A DNA stretch of 64,000 nucleotides from CAVQRB01 sp963715055 (lineage in GTDB: Bacteria; Pseudomonadota; Alphaproteobacteria; Rhodobacterales; Rhodobacteraceae): NCBI GenBank assembly GCA_963715055.1, contig CAVQRB010000018.1:1-64000 (forward strand), in the 5' to 3' direction. Made by a program: the position numbers and the translations under genes. The notes under the pieces were generated by a model, which worked only from the letters and a program-made list of their open reading frames with translations, did not search any database and was not told the origin of the DNA. This document shows positions 26,398 to 35,099 of this stretch, one piece after another (within the stretch, counting starts at the first letter, position 1; each line of letters starts with the position of its first letter).

Positions 26398-27362
26398 GTG
26401 GTCGCTCCTTCAAGCGTCAGCCAGCAGGCAGCCCCAGCTGCATCGATACGGGGCACCTCGCGGCGACATCGGGGCCCTGCATAAGCGCAGCGTGGGTTGA
26501 ACGCACAACCGTCCGGTATCGCGTCCAATCTGGGCATGGCGCCGGGTATCATCCGCAGCTCCTCTACGTCGCCGTACATGCTCGGGATCGACCCCATCAG
26601 GCCCTCAGTATAGGGGTGACGCGGCCGGCGGACGATGTCTTCCACCGATCCCATCTCGGCGATGCGACCGGCATACATTACGGCGACCCGATCAGCGGTT
26701 TCGGCGATGACACCCATGTCATGCGTAACCAGCATCACAGCCGTCCCCCTGTCGCGACAGAGCTGTCGCAGTAGTGCCGTGATCTGCGCCTGGATCGACA
26801 CATCGAGTGCTGTGGTTGGTTCGTCCGCCACGATCAATTCGGGTTCTGCACAAAGCGCCAGAGCGATCACAACGCGTTGCCGCATGCCGCCGGAAAACTG
26901 GTGCGGGTATGCGGTGATCCGGTTCTCGGGTGCCGGTATCCCGACCTCGCGCAGCAGCGCCAATGCTCTTGCGCGGGCTTCATCCTTGGTCAGGTCGGTG
27001 TGCAGGCGGATGGTCTCGACCAGTTGGTCACCCACGCGGAACAGCGGGTTCAGCGAGGTCAACGGGTCCTGGAAAATCGCGCCGATCCGGCCACCGCGTA
27101 CATTTTCCATCTCGCGCTCGGACAATGTGTCGATCCGGTCGCCAGAGAGCCTGATTTCACCTCCAGCGATGCGACCCGGCGGCTCGAGAAGACCCAGAAT
27201 GGCAAGGCCTGTCATGGATTTTCCGGCGCCACTTTCGCCCACGACGCCAAGGATTTCTCCACGCTTGATCGATAGCGACACGCCGTCCAGTGCGGTCAAC
27301 ACCCCACGACGGGTAGGAAATTCAACCCGCAGATCGCGCACCTCAAGGACGGTATCAGCCAT
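26394..27362 (-). CDS. peptide/opine-type ABC transporter ATPase (DppD-like)
   Basis: A 322-residue ATPase, the second motor of the same transporter. Walker A is GVVGESGAGKSMTG, the signature FSGGMRQRVVIALAL and Walker B LIVADEPTTALDV. The C-terminal part has PRLDAIPDGCAFNPRCAYA as in DppD. It overlaps the upstream amidohydrolase gene by eight bases. It is unusual that two hydrolase genes separate it from the permease genes. Confidence 0.9.
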   Translation of the reverse strand: MADTVLEVRDLRVEFPTRRGVLTALDGVSLSIKRGEILGVVGESGAGKSMTGLAILGLLEPPGRIAGGEIRLSGDRIDTLSEREMENVRGGRIGAIFQDPLTSLNPLFRVGDQLVETIRLHTDLTKDEARARALALLREVGIPAPENRITAYPHQFSGGMRQRVVIALALCAEPELIVADEPTTALDVSIQAQITALLRQLCRDRGTAVMLVTHDMGVIAETADRVAVMYAGRIAEMGSVEDIVRRPRHPYTEGLMGSIPSMYGDVEELRMIPGAMPRLDAIPDGCAFNPRCAYAGPRCRREVPRIDAAGAACWLTLEGATT

Positions 27363-28788
27363 GCCTGATCCTCCGGTAGTTTTCGCGAAAAATCTCTGAC
27401 ACAGGCGGATGACCGGCCGTTCTGTCGGGATATTTCGTGATCAGTGAGTCGAATTGGGCCTGCGCACGTTTACGGTCCTTCTCCTCATCTACGCCGGGGA
27501 TTTGCCGATCCTGCATCACACGGCGCCCGTCGATCCAGACATCGCGCACGTCACGCCCGCTGCACGAGGTCATCAATGTCTGGATCGGATCAGGCGTCCC
27601 GAGCGCCAAGCCGAGGTCAATCACCGCAATATCTGCCTTTGCGCCGGGGGCAAGTCGCCCAAGGTCTTCACGCCCCAAGGCGCGCGCACCACCCAGTGTT
27701 GCCGCATCGAACAGCGCGTCGGAGGTAATCGATTCCATACCCTCCACCAACCGCGCGGTCATCATCCCGATCTGCATGTTCAGGATCATGTCGGCAGGCC
27801 AGGTGTCGGTGCCCATGCCCACATTGATGCCCATCGACAGACAACGCGGCAGGCTGTTCAGCATGGCGCCGTGACGGGCGGAAACAAGCGGGCAATGTAC
27901 GATCGTTGCGTCGGCATCACGGATCATTTCGAAATCGCGCTCGCTCGCCTGCGTGCCATGCGGCAACAGCCATGCGGGGCCAAGCCCGCCGTTTTCGACC
28001 AGAAACTCAATGGGCGTCAAACCGTACTGTTCTCGAACCAGTCGCAACTCAATCTCGGACTGCAGGCAGTGCTGGCGCACGGGCGCGCCCATCTCCCGGG
28101 AAAGCTTGGCCGTACGGCGAATCAAGTTGGGCGTGCAAGTCTCGATCCGGTCGGGCGCAAACATCGCGCGGATACGTCCCCCTGCCCGACCGTCGATCCG
28201 CGCGGCATAGGCAGCGGCCGCGTCCAATCCTTCCAGTCCGCGCGGCTCATCATAGATGGCGCGGATAGTGCCGGTCTCATCCGTCACCTGTCCGCCCGTC
28301 CGATAGGCGGGTCCGAGATAGGCGCGCAGGCCAAGTTCTTCGGCTGCATCCGCAGCCGCGTCGAATTCGGCGACGGTCTCGCCCCATTCGCGGTAGAACA
28401 GCGAGGCAATTGGTAGTGCTGTGGTGATCCCGTTTCGGATCAGGTCAGCGAAGGCAAAGCGCTTCTGAAACGCCAGTTCTTCAGCGCAATACATCTCGTA
28501 AGGTCCGCGCGCTACATAACTTTCAGGCCAGACCCGCCCCTTCCGCCAAGCCGGGAAGTTGTCAAACCCCAGGATCGTGGTGTCGAGATCGGACAGCGCG
28601 TCGAGATCAACAAATCCTGGAGAGATTATCGCCTGCCCGTAGTCGCAGCGCCTGGCATCCGTTTCAACCATTGGCCCAACATGCGCGATCCGGTCGCCTT
28701 CGATCAAAAGGCAGCCATTTTCGTGGATGACATGGGCACCGTCCTCAAATCCGATAACCCAGCGCGCTGTCAGGAGAGTTTTTGTCAT
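27355..28788 (-). CDS. amidohydrolase-family protein lacking the HxH metal motif
   Basis: A 477-residue protein of the cytosine deaminase/chlorohydrolase branch. Where relatives have HxH after the first beta strand, this protein reads PGFVDLDALSDLDTTIL, with Asp residues instead. The later metal ligands are present: His in PVRQHCLQSEIEL, His in LLPHGTQASERD and Asp in VGMGTDTWPADM. LAPGAKADIAVIDL closes the barrel. It may bind one metal in a different way or use an Asp-rich site. The gene sits between a codA-like gene and the ATPase genes in the ABC unit, so its substrate is probably the imported solute or a close derivative. Confidence 0.75.
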   Translation of the reverse strand: MTKTLLTARWVIGFEDGAHVIHENGCLLIEGDRIAHVGPMVETDARRCDYGQAIISPGFVDLDALSDLDTTILGFDNFPAWRKGRVWPESYVARGPYEMYCAEELAFQKRFAFADLIRNGITTALPIASLFYREWGETVAEFDAAADAAEELGLRAYLGPAYRTGGQVTDETGTIRAIYDEPRGLEGLDAAAAYAARIDGRAGGRIRAMFAPDRIETCTPNLIRRTAKLSREMGAPVRQHCLQSEIELRLVREQYGLTPIEFLVENGGLGPAWLLPHGTQASERDFEMIRDADATIVHCPLVSARHGAMLNSLPRCLSMGINVGMGTDTWPADMILNMQIGMMTARLVEGMESITSDALFDAATLGGARALGREDLGRLAPGAKADIAVIDLGLALGTPDPIQTLMTSCSGRDVRDVWIDGRRVMQDRQIPGVDEEKDRKRAQAQFDSLITKYPDRTAGHPPVSEIFRENYRRIRHG

Positions 28789-29966
28789 GGGGCCTCAAGC
28801 ACGCATTTTCCGTCCCGGGCCGTGATCTTGCCGCCCTTCAAAACCAGTTTGCGCGGCGAGCGACTGACTACCGCTTCAGTCAGGGTTTCGCCTTCGACGA
28901 GCACTGCGTCGGCCTTGCAGCCGGGAGTGAGACCATACCCCTCCAGTTCCATGATCGCGGCACCGCCATAGGTACAGATATCAAGCGCCATCTCGACCTC
29001 ATCATCTCGGCGCAGATTGTTGCGCTTGCCGATGAACATCGCGCGCTCGAGCATGTCGCCATTGCCATAAGGACCCCAGGTGTCCCGGAACCCGTCCGAG
29101 CCTGATCCCGTGAGTATACCCAGTGCGTGCAATTCCTTGACCGCAGGCACCGGGGCCGAGGCGGGCGCAGTGGTAATGATATGAATGCGGGCCTCCGCCA
29201 GCTGCTCTTGAAGCGCACCAACATAGGCACGATCCAGCGCACCGAGGCAGAAGGCGTGGCTGATCGTGACCTTCCCCTGCATGCCGTGCGCCAGCGTACG
29301 CGCTATGATTTCCTCCGTCGAAAAGCCACCGAGCGCATCGCGTTCATGCAGATGAATGTCGATGGGTTTGCCGTGCTTTTCTGCAAGGCCGAAGATGGCA
29401 TCTAGATGAGCTCGCGGGTCGCGGTCGATGCCACAGGGGTCCAGACCGCCAACCACTTCGGCCCCCAATGCCAAGGCTTCATCCATCATCTCGACCGTAC
29501 CGGGCCGGGTGATCATGCCGGACTGGGGAAAGGCCACGATTTCGATATCGACATAACCTGCCAATTTCTCGCGGGTCGCCATCACGCCCTCGACCCCGGC
29601 CAGACCGTGATGCGTATCCACATCGACATGGCTGCGGATATGAGTGGTGCCGTATCCCATCGACTGGATCGACTGGCGTTCCGACTGAATCCGTGGATCA
29701 AGGCCCAAAGAGACCTTCACCTCCCGCTCATTGTTGATCTTGTCGATCAACCGCGGGCCGACCTCGTTGCGATACCACGGCAGGCCAAGCAGCGACTTGT
29801 CTAGATGTGTATGCGCTTCGACCAGACCCGGGATCAGGATGCGGCCACCGCAGTCTATCTTTTCGGCACCCGGCGCCGCGCTCTTGGCAAAGAGGCCATC
29901 CACAATCGCAAGATCAGTGGCGGATTGGCCCATCGGGCGCACATTCTTGAGAAGCAGGTTTGTCAT
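28785..29966 (-). CDS. cytosine deaminase (CodA)-like amidohydrolase
   Basis: Started at the ATG at 29966, just after the permease stop, it has 393 residues. It has the CodA first motif PGLVEAHTHLDKSLLG, the HVDVDTHHG stretch, the metal His in IDIHLHERDA and SHAFCLG, and the final Asp in GSDGFRDTWGPYGNGDM. This order matches cytosine/isoguanine deaminase relatives that act on pyrimidines, triazines or cyclic ureas. The stop overlaps the next hydrolase gene by four bases. A longer start at 29996 would overlap the permease and is less likely. Confidence 0.8.
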   Translation of the reverse strand: MTNLLLKNVRPMGQSATDLAIVDGLFAKSAAPGAEKIDCGGRILIPGLVEAHTHLDKSLLGLPWYRNEVGPRLIDKINNEREVKVSLGLDPRIQSERQSIQSMGYGTTHIRSHVDVDTHHGLAGVEGVMATREKLAGYVDIEIVAFPQSGMITRPGTVEMMDEALALGAEVVGGLDPCGIDRDPRAHLDAIFGLAEKHGKPIDIHLHERDALGGFSTEEIIARTLAHGMQGKVTISHAFCLGALDRAYVGALQEQLAEARIHIITTAPASAPVPAVKELHALGILTGSGSDGFRDTWGPYGNGDMLERAMFIGKRNNLRRDDEVEMALDICTYGGAAIMELEGYGLTPGCKADAVLVEGETLTEAVVSRSPRKLVLKGGKITARDGKCVLEAP

Positions 29967-29970
29967 GTCA

Positions 29971-30951
29971 TCACTGTAGTTTGGGGTTGAGGGCATCGCG
30001 AAGCCAGTCGCCGATCATATTGACCGACACCACGATGAGGCAAAGCTGAACCGCAGGAAAAACGACGATCCACCAAAGGCCCGAGAACAGATATTCGTTG
30101 CCGAAGCGGATCAGCGTGCCCAGCGATGGCTGGTCAGACGGCATTCCGACACCCAGGAAGGACAATGTCGCTTCGGACAGGATCGCAAGACCGAAATTAA
30201 GCGTTGCCGCGACCATGATCGGCGTGAGCGTGTTCGGCAGGATATGTTGCAACATGATCCGCCAGGACTTCACCCGGATCAGACGGGCGGCCTGAACGTA
30301 TTCCTTCTTGCGCTCGACCATGGCGGATGCCCGCACTGTTCGAGCATATTGCACCCACGACGGAACGGCGATTGCAAAGATAAGGATCGGTGCTGCAAGC
30401 GCGCTTTTAAGCGATGGTGGCAAGGCTGCAGTGGCCATGGCTGAAATCAGGATCGCTATAAGAATGAAAGGCATCGACAGAAGGATGTCGCCGATGCGCA
30501 TGATCAAATTGTCGATCCAGCCTCCGAAATAGCCCGCGATCAGCCCCAGGGTCAGCCCAACGGACAAAGCAAGGATCACCGAAGCAAAACCGATGATCAA
30601 CGAGATGCGCGAGCCATAGAGGATCGCCGAGAGCATATCCCTGCCCTGTACGTCAGTTCCAAGGATATAAGGCAGCTGACCCCGCTCATCCCATATCGGC
30701 GGAATTTCGGAGTTCCACAGCTCAAGCGCGGCAAGGTCATAGGGGTCCTGCGGCGTGATCCACGGCGCCAAAAAGGCGCTGAGCGCGATTACGGCCAATA
30801 GCGCAGCGGCGAAGACCGCGCTTGGGTGTCTGCAGAAAGAGTACCCGAGATCACTTTCGCGCATGCGCGTCCAGAGGCTGGGCAGATCACGCGCGGGCTG
30901 GTCAGCCGTAGGTATCCGCGCGGCCGGGCTTTGCTGTTCGGGGTCAACCAT
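29971..30951 (-). CDS. ABC transporter permease (DppC-like)
   Basis: The ATG at 30951 gives 326 residues. A cytoplasmic lead of about 40 residues is followed by six membrane helices with the DppC phrase LGTDVQGRDMLSAILYGSR and the EAA loop YVQAARLIRVKSWRIMLQHI. FLGVGMPSDQPSLGTLI is the conserved hairpin near the end. It forms the channel with the DppB-like subunit, whose gene it overlaps by eight bases. A longer frame to 31005 exists but would run deeper into that gene. Confidence 0.9.
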   Translation of the reverse strand: MVDPEQQSPAARIPTADQPARDLPSLWTRMRESDLGYSFCRHPSAVFAAALLAVIALSAFLAPWITPQDPYDLAALELWNSEIPPIWDERGQLPYILGTDVQGRDMLSAILYGSRISLIIGFASVILALSVGLTLGLIAGYFGGWIDNLIMRIGDILLSMPFILIAILISAMATAALPPSLKSALAAPILIFAIAVPSWVQYARTVRASAMVERKKEYVQAARLIRVKSWRIMLQHILPNTLTPIMVAATLNFGLAILSEATLSFLGVGMPSDQPSLGTLIRFGNEYLFSGLWWIVVFPAVQLCLIVVSVNMIGDWLRDALNPKLQ

Positions 30952-31936
30952 CTGCGCCCCCCGATCTGGCGGTATCATCCTTGAGACGAGGATCGACCCA
31001 GGCATATGTCACATCTACGATGGTATTGAGCGTCACGAAGATCAGCGACACCAGCATCAGGTAGGCGGCCATCACAGGTATATCCACGAAGGTCACCGCC
31101 TGGATGAAAAGCAACCCCATTCCCGGCCACTGAAACACTGTCTCGGTCACCAGCGCAAAGGCGATCAGGTTGCCGATCTGCATGCCGGTCAGCGTGATCA
31201 CCGGCATCAGGCAGTTGCGCAGCGCGTGCACCCAATGCACCCGCGCCCGCGGGATGCCGCGCGCCCGTGCGAATTTGACATAGTCGGTGCGCAGGGTTTC
31301 AAGCATCTCGGCGCGCACCAATCGCATGACAAGCGTGATCTGAAACGTGGACAGAGATATTGCGGGCAGGATCAGCGCCTGACGTCCCGATGGCGTCAAG
31401 AGCCCGGTGGACCACCATCCGATGTCAACGGTCTCTCCCCGGCCAAACGCGGGCAACCATCCAAGTGACACCGAAAAAGCGAGGATCAGCAAGATGCCTA
31501 CGACAAAGCTGGGAAGCGATACACCGACGATCGATCCCAATTGCAGTAGATCCGCCAAGCGGCTGTCCCGATGGACGGCGGTGATTACACCCAGCGGGAT
31601 GCCCACGACAATCGAAATGATTGTCGCCATGAGAACCAGTTCGATGGTTGCCGGAAAGCGTTCAGCGATCAGGACCATCACATCCTGCTGGTTTCGGTAA
31701 GACACACCAAAATCGCCCTGCGCGGCATTGGTGACAAATCGAAAATACTGGGTGACAAAGCCGTCGTTCAGTCCCAGACGCTCTCGCAGCGCGATGCGGT
31801 CTTCCTGCGTCGCCTGCTCATTTACCATCATTTCGACGGGATCGCCGAACGACCGGAAAATCAGAAATGCTAGAAAAGCGACCGCCAACATCACAAAAAG
31901 GGCGTTGGCGGTCCGCTTGATCAGGAATGCAAGCAC
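30944..31936 (-). CDS. ABC transporter permease (DppB-like)
   Basis: A 330-residue permease with six helices. The N-terminus MLAFLIKRTANALFVML, the DFGVSYRNQQDVMVLIAERF stretch and the EAA loop YVKFARARGIPRARVHWVH are standard for DppB/OppB. It ends with AWVDPRLKDD, usual in the family. It lies 43 bases downstream of the substrate-binding protein gene and is the partner of the DppC-like subunit. Confidence 0.9.
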   Translation of the reverse strand: MLAFLIKRTANALFVMLAVAFLAFLIFRSFGDPVEMMVNEQATQEDRIALRERLGLNDGFVTQYFRFVTNAAQGDFGVSYRNQQDVMVLIAERFPATIELVLMATIISIVVGIPLGVITAVHRDSRLADLLQLGSIVGVSLPSFVVGILLILAFSVSLGWLPAFGRGETVDIGWWSTGLLTPSGRQALILPAISLSTFQITLVMRLVRAEMLETLRTDYVKFARARGIPRARVHWVHALRNCLMPVITLTGMQIGNLIAFALVTETVFQWPGMGLLFIQAVTFVDIPVMAAYLMLVSLIFVTLNTIVDVTYAWVDPRLKDDTARSGGADG

Positions 31937-31979
31937 GTGGCCCGGTCTCCTGTCACCATTTCGCAGTCAAGGCACGCCA

Positions 31980-33551
31980 TTACTGTGACATTTGCGCAAA
32001 CCAAAGACGCGGTTTGTTGTCCGGGAACAACGGCATCTCTGAAACAGCGTCGGTCACAGCCCAAGCCATTGGCTGTTGGTGCAACGGAAGCATGATGTAT
32101 TCATCCTTGACGATGCGCAGCGCTTTGTTCTGCAAATCGAGACGTGTTTCGAGGTCGAGTTCGCTGCCAGCTTTCTGAACAAGTGCGTCAAGTTCGGGAT
32201 AGGACCAGTCACCCCAGTTGAAGACGCCGGAGTTTCCTTCTTTGGTATGGAAGATCTGCAAGAGCGGCGAATAGCTGTCGAGCATTGGAAGCGTGGCCCA
32301 ACCCAACGTGTACAGGTCTGTCTGACCGTTGGTGCGCTTGGGAGATTGCACCGCACGCGGCGCAATATCAAGTTTCGGCGAAAGACCGATCCGGCTCCAC
32401 ATGGATGCGATCGCTTGGCAAAACTGCTCTTCGTTCACGAGACCATCGGACAAGCAGTTGAAGTCGAATTCGAGCCCTTCGGGAACACCAGCAGCGGCCA
32501 AAAGCTTCATTGCAGCGTCCGGATCATAACCTGGTATCGTATCCAAATCCTCCGAATAGCCAGGGATCGGTGGAGCCACGGTAGCACCGGCAATGCAACT
32601 CTTGCCTCGCATGACCCGGTCATGGATCAACTGCAGGTCAATCGCTTTGTAAAGCGCCTCGCGCACGTCTTTCTGTGCAAAAGGGTTCGGCGCGCCCGAG
32701 ACCAGCGTCTCGCGGAACGGAAAACCGATCATTACAGTCCGCAAATCAACCCCTTCAAGCACCCGCACGCCTGGTGCAGCTTCGAGACGCGGCAAATCCT
32801 GAACAGGGGCATCGTTGGTGAACGCAATTTCACCAGAAAGCAAAGCGGCAACTCGAGTGGCGGCTGAGGCAACGGGACTCAGCACGAAACCATCAAGGTT
32901 GTGCTGGGGCTCGTCCCACCACTCCGGATTTGTCTTGAAAACAGTGTTTGAGTCAGGCTGGCGGCTCTCCACGAAGAATGGCCCTGTCCCATTTGCGTTG
33001 TACGTCGCGAAGCCTTCCACGCCCCCACCGATGTCTGTCGGCAATTCCGCACCGTTCTCGACCAACCACTCTGCATCGAAAATGTGAATGTTTGTCAGGT
33101 CGTTAAGGAGGAGCGGATACGTCCCGTTCAAAGTGATGTCGATTGTGTAGTCATCCACCACCTCAGAAGACACGTAAGCCGGCAAGTTACCTTTGAGTGG
33201 CGACGCCGGATCGCTTACCCGGGTCAACGAGGCCTTCACGTCCTGCGCGGTAAACGGGTTGCCATTATGAAATGTGACGCCCTCTCGTAGTTTGAATCGC
33301 CAGGTGATCTGATCCTCGAGGATTTCCCAGGACTCTGCCAAGGCCGGTTCGATCTTGAGATCTCGATCGTAGCGCACAAGCCCTTCATACACGTGGTTCA
33401 GCACGTTGATCGTGAAACTGTCGCCGAAAGAATACGGGTCAAGCGATCCGATATCACGATTAGCGCCCCAATTCAGAATGTTCTCAGCCTGTACCGGTAG
33501 CGCGATGGCTGCGACAGCAACCGAGGCAATTAAAGTATTTCTTAGCGTCAT
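31980..33551 (-). CDS. ABC transporter substrate-binding protein, family 5 (DppA-like)
   Basis: A 523-residue family 5 binding protein with a signal peptide ending ALPVQA. Family signatures: IGSLDPYSFGDSFTINVLNH, YEGLVRYDRDLKIEPALAES and WEILEDQITWRFKLREGVTF with HNGNPFTAQDVKASL. A start codon preceded by a G-rich leader at 33552-33561 opens the nine-gene unit. Family 5 proteins bind peptides, opines, nickel chelates or small cyclic compounds; the company of deaminases and amidohydrolases makes a non-peptide ring compound more likely here. Confidence 0.88.
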   Translation of the reverse strand: MTLRNTLIASVAVAAIALPVQAENILNWGANRDIGSLDPYSFGDSFTINVLNHVYEGLVRYDRDLKIEPALAESWEILEDQITWRFKLREGVTFHNGNPFTAQDVKASLTRVSDPASPLKGNLPAYVSSEVVDDYTIDITLNGTYPLLLNDLTNIHIFDAEWLVENGAELPTDIGGGVEGFATYNANGTGPFFVESRQPDSNTVFKTNPEWWDEPQHNLDGFVLSPVASAATRVAALLSGEIAFTNDAPVQDLPRLEAAPGVRVLEGVDLRTVMIGFPFRETLVSGAPNPFAQKDVREALYKAIDLQLIHDRVMRGKSCIAGATVAPPIPGYSEDLDTIPGYDPDAAMKLLAAAGVPEGLEFDFNCLSDGLVNEEQFCQAIASMWSRIGLSPKLDIAPRAVQSPKRTNGQTDLYTLGWATLPMLDSYSPLLQIFHTKEGNSGVFNWGDWSYPELDALVQKAGSELDLETRLDLQNKALRIVKDEYIMLPLHQQPMAWAVTDAVSEMPLFPDNKPRLWFAQMSQ

Positions 33552-33593
33552 GAAAACCCCCAGACTTGATGGTGCGCCCAGCAGCGCGTGCAG

Positions 33594-33682
33594 ATTGGAT
33601 ACGATTTGACAAGATAATCATTGTGCAAAGAAGGTTTAGTTGGCAAGCTTTTTGTATCCAATTTAACCTCACGAATGGATAC
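33594..33682. promoter_or_regulatory. three TGGATAC repeats in a divergent promoter, candidate GntR sites
   Basis: ATTGGATAC at 33594-33602, its inverse GTATCCAAT at 33654-33662 and AATGGATAC at 33674-33682 lie in the gap between dppA and the divergent gntR gene. TTTGTATCCAATTT around the middle copy is close to a TTGTATACAA-type FadR-subfamily operator. I infer binding by the adjacent regulator. Confidence 0.5.
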
Positions 33683-33722
33683 ACACTTGCAGGACTGCTG
33701 GAAATTCTGGCAAAGAGATGCC

Positions 33723-34416
33723 ATGAGCGAGCAAAAACAAAGCACAACTACAGACGCCGTCTATGACCTGCTGTGCCGGGCCATCATTGAACAGGCCCTC
33801 AAGCCCGGAATGCGGCTTCCAGAAGATACAGTCGGAGAGCAGTTCGGCGTCAGCCGCACGATCGTGCGGCACGCCTTGGTACGAACTCGAGACCAAGGGC
33901 TTGGTTGTATCGTTGCGGAATCGTGGCGCTTTTGTCGCAGAGCCGTCGCTGGAAGAGGCCCAGCAGATTTTTCAGGTCCGCCGCTGTCTGGAATCCGAGG
34001 TCATCCGTATTTGCGTCAACGCGCTGGGCGAAAGCGGCTTTGAACAACTCGACGCGCATGTGCGGCGTGAACAGGCCGTGAAAGGCAAGGATGGCCCTGT
34101 TTCGATACGCCTTGCAGGCGAGTTTCATATCCTGCTCGCCCAACTCAGCGGCAATGATGTGCTGGCGCGATATGTTACCGAGGTCGTGCTCAGATGCTCA
34201 CTGATCATGGCAATGTACGCGCGGTCTCACTCCTCTGACTGCGCGGTCGAGGAACACTCGCAGATCATCCTGGCTTTACGGAATGGCGACGTCTCTACCG
34301 CCATGTCTCTGATGGAACATCACCTGGGTGCGGTTGCAGAGCGTGCGGCCTTCAACAAAGGGGTCGACACGGTCGAGGCGATCTTGTCGCGGTATGGCAA
34401 GGAATTCGCACATTGA
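33723..34416 (+). pseudogene. GntR/FCD regulator with one frameshift
   Basis: The ATG at 33723 opens MSEQKQSTTTDAVYDLL and a winged helix LPEDTVGEQFGVSRTIVRHAL. The frame then fails, while the +1 frame continues the family exactly: LETKGLVVSLRNRGAFVAEP, then the FCD domain with AGEFHILLAQLSGND and MEHHLGAVAERAA to the stop at 34416. Removing one A from GAACTC at 33883-33888 joins the halves as HALVRLETKGLV. All FCD metal-site histidines are present. So the gene has either a very recent inactivating insertion or a base-calling error. It is divergent from dppA and overlaps the flavin reductase start. Confidence 0.8.
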
Positions 34417-35078
34417 CCCATCATGCGATCCGTTTCTCTGAAATTTCGGCCCGCCAAGCCTACAAGGTCATGATCGGTACAGTCGTTCCGCGCCCCATCG
34501 CTTGGGTGACAACGATCTCGCCGGATGGCATTGTGAACGCAGCACCCTATTCGTTCTTTAACTGCCTGTCCGCGGATCCACCCATCCTTGCTTTGGGCGT
34601 CGAGAACAAATCAGACCGCAGCTTCAAGGATACCGCCTACAATATTCGCCATACCGAAGTTTTCACCGTCAATATCGTTGATGTTGCGAATGTCGCCGCA
34701 ATGGCGGCAACAGCAGCGCCCTTCGATCCAAACGTCGACGAACTGAAGATGGCGGGTCTGACCGCAGTTCCCGGCGTCACAATCCCCTGCCCGCGCATTG
34801 CCGAGGCTCCTGTCGCCTTCGAATGCCGTCGGCATGTGTCGATCGCCCTCAGCGCCGCACGGGAAATTATCCTCGGACGGATAGAAATGGCGCATGTGCG
34901 CGAAGATATCATTGATCTGGAGACATACTACTCAAATTCGGCAAAGCTGGATGCGATCGGGCGCATGGGCGGCGATGGCTATTCAACTACAAGACAGGTT
35001 TTTGACTATCCCACTCCGTCGACTGCCGAAGTGAGCAACGGAGAACATATGGCCAAAGCGCCACTCAGAGAGTATTGA
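34413..35078 (+). CDS. flavin reductase-like FMN-binding protein
   Basis: The TTG at 34413 overlaps the gntR stop (TTGA) and gives 221 residues. RPIAWVTTISPDGIVNAAPY followed by SFFNCLSADPPILAL is the FMN-binding split-barrel signature of the flavin reductase/flavoredoxin family. DTAYNIRHTEVFTVNIVD follows in the usual position. Such proteins supply reduced FMN to two-component monooxygenases (as RutF does) or carry electrons themselves. No partner monooxygenase lies in this window. Translational coupling with the GntR gene suggests the same regulon. Confidence 0.8.
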   Translation: MTHHAIRFSEISARQAYKVMIGTVVPRPIAWVTTISPDGIVNAAPYSFFNCLSADPPILALGVENKSDRSFKDTAYNIRHTEVFTVNIVDVANVAAMAATAAPFDPNVDELKMAGLTAVPGVTIPCPRIAEAPVAFECRRHVSIALSAAREIILGRIEMAHVREDIIDLETYYSNSAKLDAIGRMGGDGYSTTRQVFDYPTPSTAEVSNGEHMAKAPLREY

Positions 35079-35099
35079 CCAAAACAATTCAGCCGAAAT

